A stretch of DNA of 64,000 nt from Martelella sp. HB161492 (GTDB lineage Bacteria; Pseudomonadota; Alphaproteobacteria; Rhizobiales; Rhizobiaceae), in contig NZ_JAATVV010000006.1 of assembly GCF_013184775.1 (NCBI RefSeq), positions 248,001 through 312,000 on the forward strand, given 5' to 3'. Positions 8,121-17,797 of this stretch are shown here, piece by piece. Every line of letters starts with the position of its first letter. Positions within the stretch are counted from its first letter, which is position 1. A program made the translations under genes and the position numbers. A model generated the notes under the pieces. That model saw only the letters and a program-made list of their open reading frames with translations, made no database searches and had not been told where the DNA came from.

Positions 8121-8840
8121 TCAGACCTTTCCGCCGCCGGCCTTCTCGATATCGGCTAGGAAGGCCACATGGCGCGCCTCGGCGCGGCCGCGCAGGGCTT
8201 CCGGCGACACGTCGGCGCTTTTCTTGGCGGCAAGGATCGCGACGACATCGCCGATATGGCGCGCCGGGATCACTGCGACACCCTCGCCATCGCCGACGAT
8301 CAGATCGCCGGGCTCGATGACGACGCCACCGCAATGGACCGGGACATTGACCTCGCCGAGATGCGCCTTGGCCGGCGAATAGACCGCGCTGCAGCGCCCG
8401 AAAAGCGGCAATCCGAGTTCCTCGACTTCGGCAAGATCGCGCCAGGCGCCATCGATGACGACGCCCGCGAGCCCGTTGGCAACCGGCGTGGCCAGCGACA
8501 GCGCGCCCGAGCCGCAGGCCCCGACATAGCCGCGCCAGTCGACGACCAGAACCTGGTTCTTGCCGGCAAAGCCCATGGCACCGACGATGGCGCGGTTGTC
8601 GCCGGGGGCCGCCTTGACCGTAACCGCCTGGCCAACCATCGTGCCACCGGCGGGCGTCAGCGCCCGGATCGCCGGGTCGAGCGTATAGAGCGGCCCGACA
8701 ACATCCGAAATATCGGCGGCGGCCCTGGTCTTCAGGAAGGCGATGGCCGCCTCATCCGCCGCCTCCGGCGCGGAACCGATGCGTGGCGGAACTTTCTGGA
8801 AGGGCGGCGCTTTCAGCGCCGCCGTGTTTTCGATCGTCAT
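8121..8840 (-). CDS. RraA family protein (HMG/CHA aldolase-like)
   Basis: About 239 aa from the ATG at 8840, which has GAGG a few nt upstream and starts 7 nt after the previous stop; a longer reading from 8870 overlaps that gene. RraA-fold features are visible: VVIDGAWRDLAEVEELGLPLFGR, the CGGVVIEPGDLIVGDGEGVAVIPA block and the internal GAMGFAGKNQVLVVDWRG. Standalone members with these Arg/Asp residues are usually 4-hydroxy-4-methyl-2-oxoglutarate or related aldolases rather than RNase E inhibitors. It forms an enzyme pair with the FAH-family gene next to it, which suggests carbon-carbon bond cleavage of a hydroxy/keto acid. Confidence 0.88.
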   Translation of the reverse strand: MTIENTAALKAPPFQKVPPRIGSAPEAADEAAIAFLKTRAAADISDVVGPLYTLDPAIRALTPAGGTMVGQAVTVKAAPGDNRAIVGAMGFAGKNQVLVVDWRGYVGACGSGALSLATPVANGLAGVVIDGAWRDLAEVEELGLPLFGRCSAVYSPAKAHLGEVNVPVHCGGVVIEPGDLIVGDGEGVAVIPARHIGDVVAILAAKKSADVSPEALRGRAEARHVAFLADIEKAGGGKV

Positions 8841-8847
8841 TTCTGCC

Positions 8848-9858
8848 TCACTCGGCCGCAAGGGCAGCAAGGCTGCGCACGCGGATATTGCTCGACAGCG
8901 TGCCGATGCCGGTGCCCTCGAGTTCGATCCTGCCGCCGTCTTCCTGGCCGAGGTCGCCGCGACGCAGATAATAGCCCGGCGCCATGTTCGGTGCGCCCAT
9001 GGCGATCACATCGCCCGGTTCGAGCGTCATGTTGCGGGTGATGGTCTCGATGATCTCGCCGATCGGGAAGCGCTGCTCGCCGATGGTGCCGTCCTGGATG
9101 GTGTCGACCGTGCCGTCGGTATGGTAGATGCGCGTCGTCACGCGGACATCCTCCGGATTGCCGATATCCTTGATCGGCACGATGAACGGTCCGAAGGGCG
9201 CGAAGGTATCGACGCCCTTGGAGCGGGCCATGGCGCGGTTGATGAACTTCTCCTTCGCCCCGTCCTTGCCGGGGATCATCATCACCACGGCGTCCTGGAG
9301 GCCGAAGAGCGAGGCGGAAACGTCGTTCATCAGCGACAGGCCGGCGACATACTGCATCGCGTCTTCCGCCTTCACGCGGGTCGCGCGCTTGCCGATCACC
9401 ACCGCCGGCTCGCCCTCGGGCTGGATCTTCGAGTTCATCTCGCTGAAGACCTCGAGCGTGCCCTTGTTGGCGCTGATGGCGCTCGGCGCCTTGAGGAAGA
9501 AGATCGCACGCGGCCAGCCGCCGCCATATTGCGGCTCCATCTGCTCGACATTGGAGGTCGGGCGGTTGGAATTGACGCAGACGACCTTGGAGGGCTTCGG
9601 CACGGGCGCGCACCAGGTGACGTCAGCCGCCGCATAGGCATAGGGAGCGCCGGCGGCCGAGGGGATCGCCTTTTCGCAGGCTTCGACGAAAGCGTCCATC
9701 ATCTGGCCGGATTCGAACAGATCGATCATGGTTGCCGGGAAGCCCTTCGGGCCGATCGAAAAATCCTCCGACAGGCGGACGAGATCAAAGAGCGTCTCGC
9801 CGTCCAGCGAGCCGGCAACGCGCTGCATTCCGGCGATCTCGATGGTTGCTAGTTTCAT
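8848..9858 (-). CDS. Fumarylacetoacetate hydrolase family protein
   Basis: 336 aa from the ATG at 9858, which has GGAG upstream. The FAH C-terminal catalytic fold is shown by FFLKAPSAISANKGTLEV, the metal-ligand segment QPEGEPAVVIGKRATRV, the SLMNDVSASL motif and the RIYHTDGTVDTIQDG strand. The 100-residue N-terminal extension before the core is usual for the larger members. Such enzymes hydrolyse or decarboxylate 2-oxo acids in aromatic or sugar-acid breakdown. It follows the permease gene by 71 bp and precedes the RraA gene by 7 bp, consistent with one catabolic operon. Confidence 0.9.
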   Translation of the reverse strand: MKLATIEIAGMQRVAGSLDGETLFDLVRLSEDFSIGPKGFPATMIDLFESGQMMDAFVEACEKAIPSAAGAPYAYAAADVTWCAPVPKPSKVVCVNSNRPTSNVEQMEPQYGGGWPRAIFFLKAPSAISANKGTLEVFSEMNSKIQPEGEPAVVIGKRATRVKAEDAMQYVAGLSLMNDVSASLFGLQDAVVMMIPGKDGAKEKFINRAMARSKGVDTFAPFGPFIVPIKDIGNPEDVRVTTRIYHTDGTVDTIQDGTIGEQRFPIGEIIETITRNMTLEPGDVIAMGAPNMAPGYYLRRGDLGQEDGGRIELEGTGIGTLSSNIRVRSLAALAAE

Positions 9859-9929
9859 TTCAGTACTCCGTTCAGACAAGATTGTGGTTTGGTCAGCGCT
9901 TCGCGCATTTATGTTTCGTCAGCGCTCGG

Positions 9930-10820
9930 TCAGCGCTTCGCGCTGGGGTCGAGGTGATCGCGAAGCAGGTCGCCGGTCAGGAAGACGCAGACGATGACGG
10001 TGGTGAGAACCGCGCCCGGGAAGATCGCAATCCACCAGGCACGACGCAGTTCGCTCTGGGCGCTCGACAGCATCGAGCCCCATGAGAAGGTTGGAACCTG
10101 CACGCCGAGGCCGATGAAGCTGAGCGCGCTTTCGACGAGGATGTAGCTGCCGACCATGCCGGACCAGATGATCACGACGACGCTCAGGCAACGCGGCAGG
10201 ATATGGGTGAGGATCAGACGCGCGGTCCCCGCGCCCTGCATCCGCGAGGCGGCGATATAATCGAGCCGCCGGGTCTGGGCCGAAACGACGGCGACGGTGC
10301 GCGCATAATTCGGCCAGCCCCAGATCGCCAGCAGGATGATGAGGTTCTGCATGCCAGGCCCTATGGTCGCGGCCATGGAGACGGCAACGACATAGAAAGG
10401 CAGGGAGAACTTCACATCCGCAAGGCCGAGGATGAAGGCCCCCGTCCGCCCCTCGAACCAGCCGGCCAGAAGGCCGAGCAGGGTACCGATGACCATCGAA
10501 ATGGTCGCCGCGATCAGTGCGACGAAGAGCGATATCCGGCCGCCATAGATCAGCCGGCTTAAGAGATCGCGCCCGAAGGCGTCGGTTCCGAGTGGGTAGT
10601 CCCAGCTGCCGCCAAGCCAGGCCGGCGGACGGCGCGACAGCATCAGGTTCTGCACGATCGGATCATGGGGCGCAAAAAGCGGCGCGGCGATCACCACGAT
10701 GACGATGACCGAAAGAAGCGCCGTCGCGAAGATGCGTGGACCGAGGTTGCGGTAGAGGTCAACGAGCCTCTTGCCGAAGGAGGGAGAGACGGCCGTGGCG
10801 TTCATGGTTTCATCGCTCAT
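9930..10820 (-). CDS. Opp/Dpp-type ABC transporter permease (DppC-like)
   Basis: 296 aa from the ATG at 10820, which overlaps the previous stop as ATGA; the longer open frame to 11048 is antisense-like and rejected. It has six predicted membrane segments, the DppC start LGTDAFGRDLLSRLIYGGRISL, and the EAA loop (AASRMQGAGTARLILTHILP). The C-terminus DLLRDHLDPSAKR is typical. It pairs with the DppB-like gene upstream. A 16-bp direct repeat overlaps its stop codon. Confidence 0.93.
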   Translation of the reverse strand: MSDETMNATAVSPSFGKRLVDLYRNLGPRIFATALLSVIVIVVIAAPLFAPHDPIVQNLMLSRRPPAWLGGSWDYPLGTDAFGRDLLSRLIYGGRISLFVALIAATISMVIGTLLGLLAGWFEGRTGAFILGLADVKFSLPFYVVAVSMAATIGPGMQNLIILLAIWGWPNYARTVAVVSAQTRRLDYIAASRMQGAGTARLILTHILPRCLSVVVIIWSGMVGSYILVESALSFIGLGVQVPTFSWGSMLSSAQSELRRAWWIAIFPGAVLTTVIVCVFLTGDLLRDHLDPSAKR

Positions 10821-11754
10821 GCCTTTTGCCCCCTGCTCTTCAGGCTGGTGTCGATCATGGCGTTGACGATGTCGGCCAGAACCGTTGCGAGTGCCACGAT
10901 CGTGGCGATGACGAAGACCCCGGCCTCGACGAGCGGGAAGTCCTGTCCCTTGACCGCCGAGATCACCAGATAGCCGAGACCGTGATAGGCAAAGAGCGGC
11001 TCCACGATCAGCAGCTGGCCCATGGCGAAGGCGAAGGTGAGCGCGCACCAGGAGACGACCGGCGGCAGCGCATTGGGCACCGCGTGCCGCCAGATCACCC
11101 GACCGCGGCTCAAGCCCTTGGAGCGCGCCGTGGTGACGAAGGGACGGTGCAGCATGTCGCTGACCTCGCCCCGCGTCAGCCGCGACAGTGCTGCAAGATG
11201 GGACACTGTGATGGCGGCGACCGGCAGGACGAGGTGCTCGATGCCGCCGCTGCCGACGGCCGGAAGCCAGCGCAGCTTGAGCCCGAAGATCAGCATGAAC
11301 ACGATGCCGAGCCAGAAGAAGGGAACCGCCTGACCGAGGAAGGTAACGGTCATGATCGTGCTCGAAATGCGCCGATAACGCGAGGTCGCCGCCGCCACGC
11401 CGATGCCGATGCCGAGAATGACCGACAGCACGATCGACGGCAGCACGATGGCAAGGCTTGCCGGAACCGAGCGCAGCACAACGCCGAGCGCCGGCTGCTG
11501 ATAGACGAAGGACAGGCCGAAATCGCCGGTGACGATGCCGCGCAGAAAGGTGACATATTGCAGGATGACCGGCTGATCGAGCCCGAGCCGGACACGTGTC
11601 GCCGCGATCATCTCGTCAGTCGCCCCCGGCCCGGCCATGATCGCCGCCGGGTCCGAGCCGAGCTGAAGCATGAAGAACAGGATCGTCATGATGCCGAGAA
11701 CGGTCAGCACGACCCGCAGCAGCTTCATGGCGAAATAGGTGACATTCTCGTTCA

Positions 11755-11755
<1 letters not shown>
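10817..11755 (-). CDS. Opp/Dpp-type ABC transporter permease (DppB-like)
   Basis: 312 aa from the ATG at 11755, which shares one base with the stop of the ATPase gene (TGATG). The family landmarks are the long first loop with RVRLGLDQPVILQYVTFLRGIVTGDFGLSF (outline), the FFWLGIVFMLIFGL segment and the EAA loop ARSKGLSRGRVIWRHAVPNA. Six membrane spans are apparent. It forms the translocation channel with the DppC-like partner. Substrate class (peptide, opine, glycoside, nickel) cannot be told from the permease. Confidence 0.93.
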
Positions 11756-12767
<1,012 letters not shown>

Positions 12768-12771
<4 letters not shown>

Positions 12772-13763
12772 ACCTCGCTCAGCCAGCAGGCCGCGCCGGC
12801 CTCATCCGCGCCAGCAACCGCCCTAAGCGGCGGCCGCTCCTTGCGGCAGCGGTCGAAAGCGGAGGGACAGCGCGGTGCAAAGGCGCAGCCGGCGATCCGC
12901 GCACCTGGCGCCGGCGGTTGTCCGTCAATGGTGGCAAGATCGGAAAAGGGCGGGACATGCGCCGTGCCCGGCATCGCGCCGAGGAGCGCCCGGGTATAGG
13001 GATGGCGCGGATTAGAGAAGGTGTCCGCAACGGGCCCGGTCTCGACCAACCGGCCCGCATACATCACCGCAACGCGGTCACAATAATCGCCGATCAGACC
13101 GAGATCATGGGTGGTGAGGATGACCGAGGTGCCAAGCTTGCGGTTGAGTTCGAGAAGCAGGTCCATCACCTGCGTTTCGGTGCTGGCATCGAGCGCGGTC
13201 GTCGGCTCGTCACAGATCAGCAGGCTCGGATTGCCGATCAGCGCCATGGCGATCACCACCCGCTGCAACAGCCCGCCCGAAAGGGCGCGCGGGCGCTGGG
13301 CCATGCGCCGCTCCGGGTCGGAGACGTTGACGAGTTCCAGCGCCTCGATCGCCGCGGACCGCGCGGCAGCACGGTTTCGGCTGCCCGCCGACAGAGCCGA
13401 TTCCTCCAGCTGCTGACCGATGGTCATCATCGGATTGAGCGCGCTCCACGGATCCTGGAAGACGACGCGGGCTGCAGTGGCGTGAAAGGCCCTGAGCTCC
13501 GCTTCGCTCATTTCCAGAACGTTTGCGCCGCGAAAGACCACCGAGCCGGAGGTCTTCAGGTTGTCGGGCAGCAGGCGGATGGCGGCAAGACAGGAGACCG
13601 ACTTGCCGGAGCCGGATTCCCCGGCAATGGCAAGCATCTCTCCCCGTCGCACCGAAAACGAGATCCCGTGCACGATTTCATGATCGGGGCCAGAGACCCG
13701 TAGATCCTCGACCACGAGATCGACAATGTCGGTCGCGCGGCGTTCAGCCTGCTGCGTTTTCAT
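12768..13763 (-). CDS. Opp/Dpp-type ABC transporter ATP-binding protein (DppD-like)
   Basis: 331 aa from the ATG at 13763; the frame extends to 13808 but that would run into the binding-protein gene. Walker A GESGSGKSV is at residues 48-56, Q-loop VVFQDPWSALNPMMT, signature LSGGLLQRVVIAMAL and Walker B LLICDEPTTALD. The signature LSGGLLQR differs from the usual SGGQRQR at the glutamine, a variation also seen in functional members. The C-terminal cysteine motif CAFAPRCPSAFDRC is present. It is the first ATPase gene, 16 bp after the binding protein. Confidence 0.93.
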
Positions 13764-13779
13764 GAGTTTTGCTCTGTGA

Positions 13780-15285
13780 TCAGGCCGGAAGCGAAGCCGT
13801 GGCGGCATTGATGAACTTGCCGGTATCGAGCTTCAGCCCGGACATCCCTTCGGCGCTGGCGACAAGCCATTGCTGCGAATAGAGGAAGATGAACGGTGCC
13901 TCATCGTGCAGATAAGACGCCATCTGATGCAGGATATCGAGCCGCTTGGCGGGGTCGAGCGTCACGCGCGATGCCGCGAGCATCTCATCCCAGTGCGGGT
14001 CGATCCATCCCTTCCGGCCATCATCGCCGGCGGTCACCCACTGATAGGACTGGTCCGCATCGTAAAGCGGCGAATAATCGAGCCCCTTGGCGAAGACCGG
14101 CCATTGCGTACCCTGCCGCCAGGCCTGGACCCAGACCGAATATTCAAGCGGCGTCACCGTTGCGCGGATGCCGATATTGGCGAGCTCCCCGGCCACCGCC
14201 TCGAGCAGAGCGCGGTCGCGCTGCTGGCCGACCAGTTCGGTGTCGAAACCATCGGCAAAGCCCGCCTCGGCCATCAGCTTCCTGGCGGCGTCGAGATCGT
14301 AAGGATAATCGGTCACGTCCGGATTGTGGCCGACGCAATCCGGCCCCGGCAGCTGCCCCTGAAGCCTTGTTCCGACCCCCTGCATGATGACCTGGAGAAT
14401 GGCGTCCGTATTGATCGCCATGTTGACCGCCTGGCGCACGCGCTTGTCGTCAAAGGGCGGTTCCGTCGTCTTCAGCTGAAGCAGGAAGGGCGATCCGACC
14501 GCAATCTTGGCGAGATCATAGCCATCAATGCCGGCCGTGGCGTCGGTCGGAAGCTGCTGGGCAACATCGATCTGCCCCGTCTCGGTCGCCGCCAGCAGCG
14601 CGTTTCCGTCGGCATAGACATCAAAACGGACGTTCTTTGTTGCCGGTGCCCCTTTCCAGTTGCCCTCGGCCGCGGTGAGCGAAAAGGACGAACCGGGCGT
14701 GAGATCCTTCATCTTGTATTGACCGGTACCAACCGGGCTCAGGCCGAACTGCTTGGTGCCCGCTGCCGCATAGGCTGCCTTGCTGACGACGAAGAGCAGT
14801 GCCAGACGCTTGGTGAGCAGCGGATCCGGTCCCTTGGTGGTGATGCGTACGGTATGCGCATCGATGGCCTCGGCCGATGCGATCGTTGCAAGCACCGAAG
14901 AATGCGAGAGTTTTTCGCTGAGCTCGGTCTCGATGGAAAAGACGACATCGTCCGCCGTCATCGGCGAACCGTCGGAGAAGTTGACGTCATCGCGCAGGGT
15001 GAACACCATCTCGGTGTCCGAATTCTGCGTCCAGCGCGCGGCGAGATTAGGCACCGCTTCCGCCGTTGCCGGATCCATGGCCGTCAGACCGTCGAAGATC
15101 ATGTACTGGAAGGAATGGACCAGCTTGGTCAGCGGATTGAGATCGGTGAAACCGTAAAGCGTTCCGAAGATCAGCGGCTCTTTCACCTGTTGGGCGAGAG
15201 CCTGCGAGAGCTGCCATGGAAGAACGGCGGCGATGCCGCCGGCGGCGGCAACCTTGAGAAATTGGCGTCTGTTTGCGGGGAGCAT
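13780..15285 (-). CDS. ABC transporter substrate-binding protein, family 5 (Tat-exported)
   Basis: 501 aa from the ATG at 15285. The N-terminus has a Tat-type signal (NRRQFLKVAAAGGIAAVLPW) ending near ALA-QQ, so the protein is probably exported folded. The SBP_bac_5 pattern is clear: FTLRDDVNFSDGSPMTADDVVFSIE and the late VRQAVNMAINTDAIL helix. The ligand of this family may be a peptide, opine, or sugar. It lies 36 bp after the TetR stop, with its own short leader, and opens the transporter part of the operon. Confidence 0.92.
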   Translation of the reverse strand: MLPANRRQFLKVAAAGGIAAVLPWQLSQALAQQVKEPLIFGTLYGFTDLNPLTKLVHSFQYMIFDGLTAMDPATAEAVPNLAARWTQNSDTEMVFTLRDDVNFSDGSPMTADDVVFSIETELSEKLSHSSVLATIASAEAIDAHTVRITTKGPDPLLTKRLALLFVVSKAAYAAAGTKQFGLSPVGTGQYKMKDLTPGSSFSLTAAEGNWKGAPATKNVRFDVYADGNALLAATETGQIDVAQQLPTDATAGIDGYDLAKIAVGSPFLLQLKTTEPPFDDKRVRQAVNMAINTDAILQVIMQGVGTRLQGQLPGPDCVGHNPDVTDYPYDLDAARKLMAEAGFADGFDTELVGQQRDRALLEAVAGELANIGIRATVTPLEYSVWVQAWRQGTQWPVFAKGLDYSPLYDADQSYQWVTAGDDGRKGWIDPHWDEMLAASRVTLDPAKRLDILHQMASYLHDEAPFIFLYSQQWLVASAEGMSGLKLDTGKFINAATASLPA

Positions 15286-15320
15286 GTTGTGTTCCTGTTT
15301 CTGGAGTTTTTTGGCACGGG

Positions 15321-16037
15321 TTATCCCTGCTCTTTTTCTTTGAGATTTGACGTCGCCCAGAGGGGCTGGGCGACAAAGCCGGAGGCGCAATAGCTGACGA
15401 TCTGCCGGCGTACGAGGTCGGTCTGCTCGACATCGATGCCGGGCTGATCTGTCATCAGCCGCTTGAAGGTCGGGGAGATCGGATCGCAGTCGGCAAGGGC
15501 GTGCAGCGCCGCGCCGCGCATCATTTCATAGCGCCAGACGATCTCGGCGCGGGTGAAAGACGGAAGCGAGCGACAGAAGGCGTCGATATAGCTGAAGGCA
15601 CCATAATCATAGGAATGCTGGACGAAATTGAGCGGCCGGCCGGCCGGATCAGCCCAGAGCTGCTGGATGAACCGAACGACAATGCGTCCGCCATCCTCAT
15701 CCCGCGGTGCTTCCAGAAGCGGCAGAATCCAGGCCTCGACAAGCTCGTGCACGGGAACCGGACGGTCCGGATGGCGCTCGATGGCGGCTTTCAGCGTTGC
15801 GTCACGGCGGCGCCGGATCGGCTGGAAGACATGGACCAGAACCGCCTCCAGGAAACGCTCGCGGCTGCCAAAATAATAGTTCATCGCCGAAAGATTGCAT
15901 TTTGCCCGATCCGTTATCTCGCGAACCGTCGGTCCGGTGAGGCCGCGTATGCCGAACAGGGTAATGCCTGAATCGAGAAGTCGTTGTTTTACATCGATTT
16001 CTGAAGAGGCTTCTTCTTTCATGATTTCGGTGTCCAC
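15321..16037 (-). CDS. TetR/AcrR family transcriptional regulator (paralogue of the one at 6646)
   Basis: 238 aa from a GTG at 16037 with GGAGGGG just upstream; an internal ATG at 16022 lacks a ribosome site. The helix-turn-helix covers about residues 15-60 (TVREITDRAKCNLSAMNYYFGSRERF). The distal block WRYEMMRGAALHALADCDPISPTFKRLM (outline) matches that of the TetR at 6646, including the DPxSxxFxxLM signature. It is the promoter-proximal gene of the operon it probably controls, with a perfect palindrome 12 bp before its start, so autoregulation is likely. Confidence 0.92.
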   Translation of the reverse strand: MDTEIMKEEASSEIDVKQRLLDSGITLFGIRGLTGPTVREITDRAKCNLSAMNYYFGSRERFLEAVLVHVFQPIRRRRDATLKAAIERHPDRPVPVHELVEAWILPLLEAPRDEDGGRIVVRFIQQLWADPAGRPLNFVQHSYDYGAFSYIDAFCRSLPSFTRAEIVWRYEMMRGAALHALADCDPISPTFKRLMTDQPGIDVEQTDLVRRQIVSYCASGFVAQPLWATSNLKEKEQG

Positions 16038-16048
16038 GGCGCCCCTCC

Positions 16049-16068
16049 AATAAAACGCTTGTTTTATT
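16049..16068. promoter_or_regulatory. Palindromic TetR operator candidate, proximal
   Basis: AATAAAAC-GCTT-GTTTTATT is a perfect 8-bp inverted repeat with a 4-nt centre, 12 bp upstream of the tetR GTG. Its position over the expected promoter or leader fits autorepression. A second copy of the core lies at 16206-16219. Confidence 0.62.
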
Positions 16069-16205
16069 TTTTTGATTTAAGAGCAGGAATTTTGGATATC
16101 GTCAAGCCAGACAACCGCCATATCGCCCCAAAAATCCATCAGACAAGCGTTAATATGAACAGATGTTTCAAATAAAAGTTTCAAAATCAATATGATAATA
16201 AATTC

Positions 16206-16219
16206 AAAACGCTTGTTTT
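16206..16219. promoter_or_regulatory. Palindromic TetR operator candidate, distal copy
   Basis: AAAAC-GCTT-GTTTT repeats the core of the proximal site exactly, including the non-palindromic centre and the following ATTTTTT run, 157 bp away. The space between is AT-rich and holds two GTTTCAAA direct repeats (around 16163-16188) and an inverted AACGCTTGT half-site near 16145. Two sites could support looping. Confidence 0.55.
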
Positions 16220-16313
16220 ATTTTTTCCAAGCGCTGATGCGCTTTCCGACCGGGAAAGGCCGCCGAGAAGCCTCCCGTGAACGCCTCCATCATCGGAGCC
16301 GATGGCAATTGCG

Positions 16314-17645
16314 TCAGTCCCAGTTGGTAAAGATCGAGCGGATCAGGCGAGCGATGTCATCCTGATTTCCGTTCAGGGCCGTCCCGTTTATCAGCACATG
16401 GTCCGACTCCAGCGGAGTGACGGAAAAATAGCTGCCGGGATGGACGACGACCCCCCGGCTGGTTAACTGGTTGGTGATGACATATTCGTCGGGAACCGGC
16501 AGCCAGATTGCCGGTCCGTCCGTCTCCGGCAGGTCAAAGCCGACGGCGCGCAAGGCTGAGAGCATGCGCGCATGCCGGCTGCGGCACAGCGCGACATAGT
16601 CTGCCACCTCGGCCTTGGCCACCGGATCGCTCAACTGGAAGGCCAGTGCATCCTGAAGAATATGGCTCACCCAACCGGAGGAAAAGGTGAGCCTCTGCCA
16701 CATGCGGTCGATGTAATAGTCGCTGCCACCGGCGACGGCGAGACGCATATCCGTGCCGGCGAAGAAGTTATAGGAATGAACATGAATGACACTGCGCGGC
16801 AGCTTTGCGCCCAGCGACAGCCAGGGACGCTGATGCAGAAGCGGGGTCTGAACCAGTTCGATCACCGGCATGTGGCTGTCGCCGATCAGTGCGGCGGCGC
16901 TTTCGATCCATGCGGGCGTGACCGAGAAGCCGGTCGGATGGTTTCCGACCGGCTGGTAGAGGAAGGCCGCCGGCCGTTGCTTCAGTGCGCGGGATAGTTC
17001 GTCAAGATCAGGCCCGCCATCGCGATAGGTGACCGGAACCGGCTTGACGCCAAGGCTTTCGCAAATGTCGAGAATACGCGAGATCGTCGGCTGATCGACG
17101 ATCACCCTGTCGCCAGGGCGAACCGTGGTGGCGAGCGCCAATTCGGCTGCAGCGATGCCGCCATGGGTGGCCATCATCGATTGCGGCTGAAACGGCCAGA
17201 GCGGCGCCACCGCCTGCCGCAGCGGCAGACTGATGGGGGTCGGCGTCGCCTCATTGATGCCCGGCGAGGCAAGTGCCGCCATGAAGGCGCGCTGCAGAGG
17301 CGGCAGGATGGCAGGGTCCGGGGTCAGATGACCGAGGTTGAGCGGAATCCCCTCGGAGGCCTTCATCATGACATCGTAGCGGGTGGCGCGCGGAGCCAGA
17401 GCGGGACCGAGAACGACGGTACCGCCGCGCCTGCGCGTTTCCAGCACCCGCCAGTCCACAAGCTCGTGCCAGGCGGCGGCCACGCTTGCCGTGCTCATGC
17501 CGAGCGCCTGGCCGACGGCGCGCACCGTCGGCATTCGGGTCCCCGGTGCAATCGTGCCTTCGGCCACCATTTCCATGATGGTGCGGCTGAGTGCGCGCGG
17601 ATTGCGCATCGCAACGCGTTTTACGATCTGGTCAAGCATGGTCAT
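16314..17645 (-). CDS. MocR/GntR-family regulator with degenerate aminotransferase domain
   Basis: 443 aa. The N-terminal winged helix (about residues 15-80) has MPTVRAVGQALGMSTASVAAAWHELVDWRVLETRRRGGTVV (outline), typical of GntR/MocR. The rest follows the class I aminotransferase fold. At the position of the PLP lysine motif (usually SFSKxLxPGLRxG) the protein reads HSYNFFAGTDMRLAV, so the lysine is replaced by phenylalanine. The DDVY-type motif is also changed (PVIELVQTPLLHQRP). PLP binding is therefore unlikely although the fold is kept. It is divergent from the 17798 importer operon and probably regulates it. Confidence 0.88.
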   Translation of the reverse strand: MTMLDQIVKRVAMRNPRALSRTIMEMVAEGTIAPGTRMPTVRAVGQALGMSTASVAAAWHELVDWRVLETRRRGGTVVLGPALAPRATRYDVMMKASEGIPLNLGHLTPDPAILPPLQRAFMAALASPGINEATPTPISLPLRQAVAPLWPFQPQSMMATHGGIAAAELALATTVRPGDRVIVDQPTISRILDICESLGVKPVPVTYRDGGPDLDELSRALKQRPAAFLYQPVGNHPTGFSVTPAWIESAAALIGDSHMPVIELVQTPLLHQRPWLSLGAKLPRSVIHVHSYNFFAGTDMRLAVAGGSDYYIDRMWQRLTFSSGWVSHILQDALAFQLSDPVAKAEVADYVALCRSRHARMLSALRAVGFDLPETDGPAIWLPVPDEYVITNQLTSRGVVVHPGSYFSVTPLESDHVLINGTALNGNQDDIARLIRSIFTNWD

Positions 17646-17657
17646 GTCTTCAAAATA

Positions 17658-17675
17658 TTATGTTTGTGAACATAA
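17658..17675. promoter_or_regulatory. Inverted repeat at the mocR-like start, probable operator
   Basis: TTATGTT-TGTG-AACATAA is a perfect 7-bp inverted repeat 13 bp upstream of the minus-strand regulator start and 123 bp before the divergent binding-protein gene. It is the best palindrome in the 152-bp shared control region. Assignment to this regulator is inferred from position. Confidence 0.55.
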
Positions 17676-17797
17676 ATATATTGACCAAAACAAAAGTCGA
17701 GCACTAGCCTTCAAATAGGCACTGCACAACAAAATGGCAGCGCCGGATTGTCTCACCATCGATTTTCACGCCTCCATTTCAGGGAAAGGAAGCGCTG

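Noticed and set aside
13870-15393. 507-codon plus-strand open frame
   Set aside because: It is fully antisense to the family 5 binding-protein gene, is Arg/Gly/His-rich and matches no family; a shadow of GC-rich codon use.
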